Of a DNA stretch of 6,326 nucleotides, positions 6,065 through 6,326 are shown in pieces (positions within the stretch are counted from its first letter, which is position 1; each line of letters starts with the position of its first letter). Source of the stretch: an uncultured Clostridia bacterium (lineage in GTDB: Bacteria; Bacillota; Clostridia; Oscillospirales; Acutalibacteraceae); NCBI GenBank assembly GCA_946409885.1, contig CAMJYF010000119.1, positions 1 through 6,326 of the forward strand, written 5' to 3'. A program made the translations under genes and the position numbers. Under the pieces are notes generated by a model that had not been told where the DNA came from, ran no database searches, and saw nothing but the letters and a program-made list of their open reading frames with translations.

Positions 6065-6092
6065 TCGTAAGACGTGAGTCGTAAGTCGTAAG
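6063..6092 (+). repeat. GTCGTAA heptad repeat arm after purN
   Basis: Four contiguous 7-bp units, GTCGTAA, GACGTGA, GTCGTAA and GTCGTAA (6064-6091), begin on the last base of the purN TAG stop. The stretch matches the minus strand of 2775-2804 at 29 of 30 bases. No opposing arm is found downstream in the window, so this is a single or broken copy of the element seen between purE and purF. Confidence 0.8.
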
Positions 6093-6115
6093 AAACGCGC
6101 CGCAGTATTATTATC

Positions 6116-6137
6116 GTAGCACGGTGCCTTGCGCCGT
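6116..6137 (+). repeat. GTAG-type REP hairpin
   Basis: GTAG (6116-6119) is followed by the stem ACGGTGC/GCGCCGT (6121-6127/6131-6137) with a CTT loop and one T-G pair. The region 6113-6140 matches the minus strand of 1333-1360 at 24 of 28 bases, placing it in the same family as the inner REP pair of the 1179-1400 element. It sits between two convergent genes and may help end or protect the purN transcript. Confidence 0.72.
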
Positions 6138-6170
6138 TCGCAACGTGATTCCGAATAGCTCCTTCGACGC

Positions 6171-6193
6171 AAAAAAAGACGCCTTCCAGCGCC
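6171..6193 (-). terminator. Likely intrinsic terminator of the minus-strand gene
   Basis: On the minus strand GGCGC (6193-6189) pairs with GCGTC (6182-6178), including one G-U pair, around the loop TGGAAG. Seven T follow (6177-6171). The stem starts about 20 bases after the stop codon of the gene ending at 6214. The stem is short, so strength is uncertain. No matching terminator with a T-run is seen for purN on the plus strand. Confidence 0.55.
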
Positions 6194-6213
6194 CTTTCCG
6201 TTAAAAATATTCG

Positions 6214-6326
6214 TCAAACCCGGTTCTCACGCACCCATTGCACCAGCGCGTCGTAATCCATTTCACCCGACGCCACGGCCCAGCCGACCCGGGCGACCTC
6301 CTCATTGGTGGGGTTGAGCCGGATGC
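6214..6326 (-). CDS. C-terminal end of an unrecognised protein (partial)
   Basis: The minus strand is open from the window edge to a TGA at 6216-6214, giving 36 residues that end in ALVQWVRENRV. Nearly every codon ends in G or C, like the real genes here, which supports it as coding. A probable terminator follows. The fragment has several acidic residues and three tryptophan or tyrosine residues (W15, Y24, W30 of the fragment), and looks like a soluble helical C-terminus. I do not recognise a family. It converges on purN, so it is not part of the pur operon. The start lies outside the window. Confidence 0.6.
   Translation of the reverse strand, partial: IRLNPTNEEVARVGWAVASGEMDYDALVQWVRENRV

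Overview
This window looks like part of a GC-rich Firmicutes chromosome, most likely from the Clostridia (Oscillospiraceae-like). That placement is inferred from four things: a purE-purF-purM-purN gene series, a ZTP riboswitch leader, a PurF homologue with the four [4Fe-4S] cysteines of the Bacillus type, and strong Shine-Dalgarno sites with consensus sigma-A promoters. No rRNA, tRNA, CRISPR array or transposase gene is visible.

Layout. A textbook promoter (55-83) drives an opine/octopine dehydrogenase-family gene (115-1182). A 222-bp palindromic repeat element of REP/BIME type (1179-1400) follows, and then a small SF0329-family gene of unknown function (1428-1910). A second promoter (1982-2011) starts a leader with a ZTP/ZMP (pfl) riboswitch (2030-2103) and a terminator hairpin (2100-2148) that shares bases with the riboswitch P3 helix. 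The purine genes come next: purE (2184-2672), a purF homologue (2843-4267), purM (4272-5321) and purN (5465-6064). On the minus strand, running in from the right edge, is the C-terminal end of an unrecognised gene (6214-6326) with its own likely terminator (6171-6193).

How it works together. ZMP (AICAR 5'-phosphate) accumulates when 10-formyl-THF is short. Ligand binding should stabilise P3, block the terminator and switch the pur genes on. PurF makes phosphoribosylamine from PRPP, PurN formylates GAR, PurM closes the imidazole ring to AIR, and PurE moves the carboxylate of N5-CAIR. purD, purL/Q/S, purK, purC, purB and purH are not in the window.

Two things stand out. First, the PurF homologue keeps its PRPP-binding half and all four Fe-S cysteines, but its N-terminal Ntn glutaminase domain has lost the nucleophilic cysteine (Gly at that position) and the usual Arg, Asn-Gly and other glutamine-site motifs. 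Second, nearly every gene junction carries a small palindromic repeat. Some are GTAG-type REP hairpins. Others, at purE/purF and purM/purN, have arms built of 7-bp tandem units in inverted orientation around one or two short hairpins. Several of these repeats begin on the stop codon of the preceding gene.
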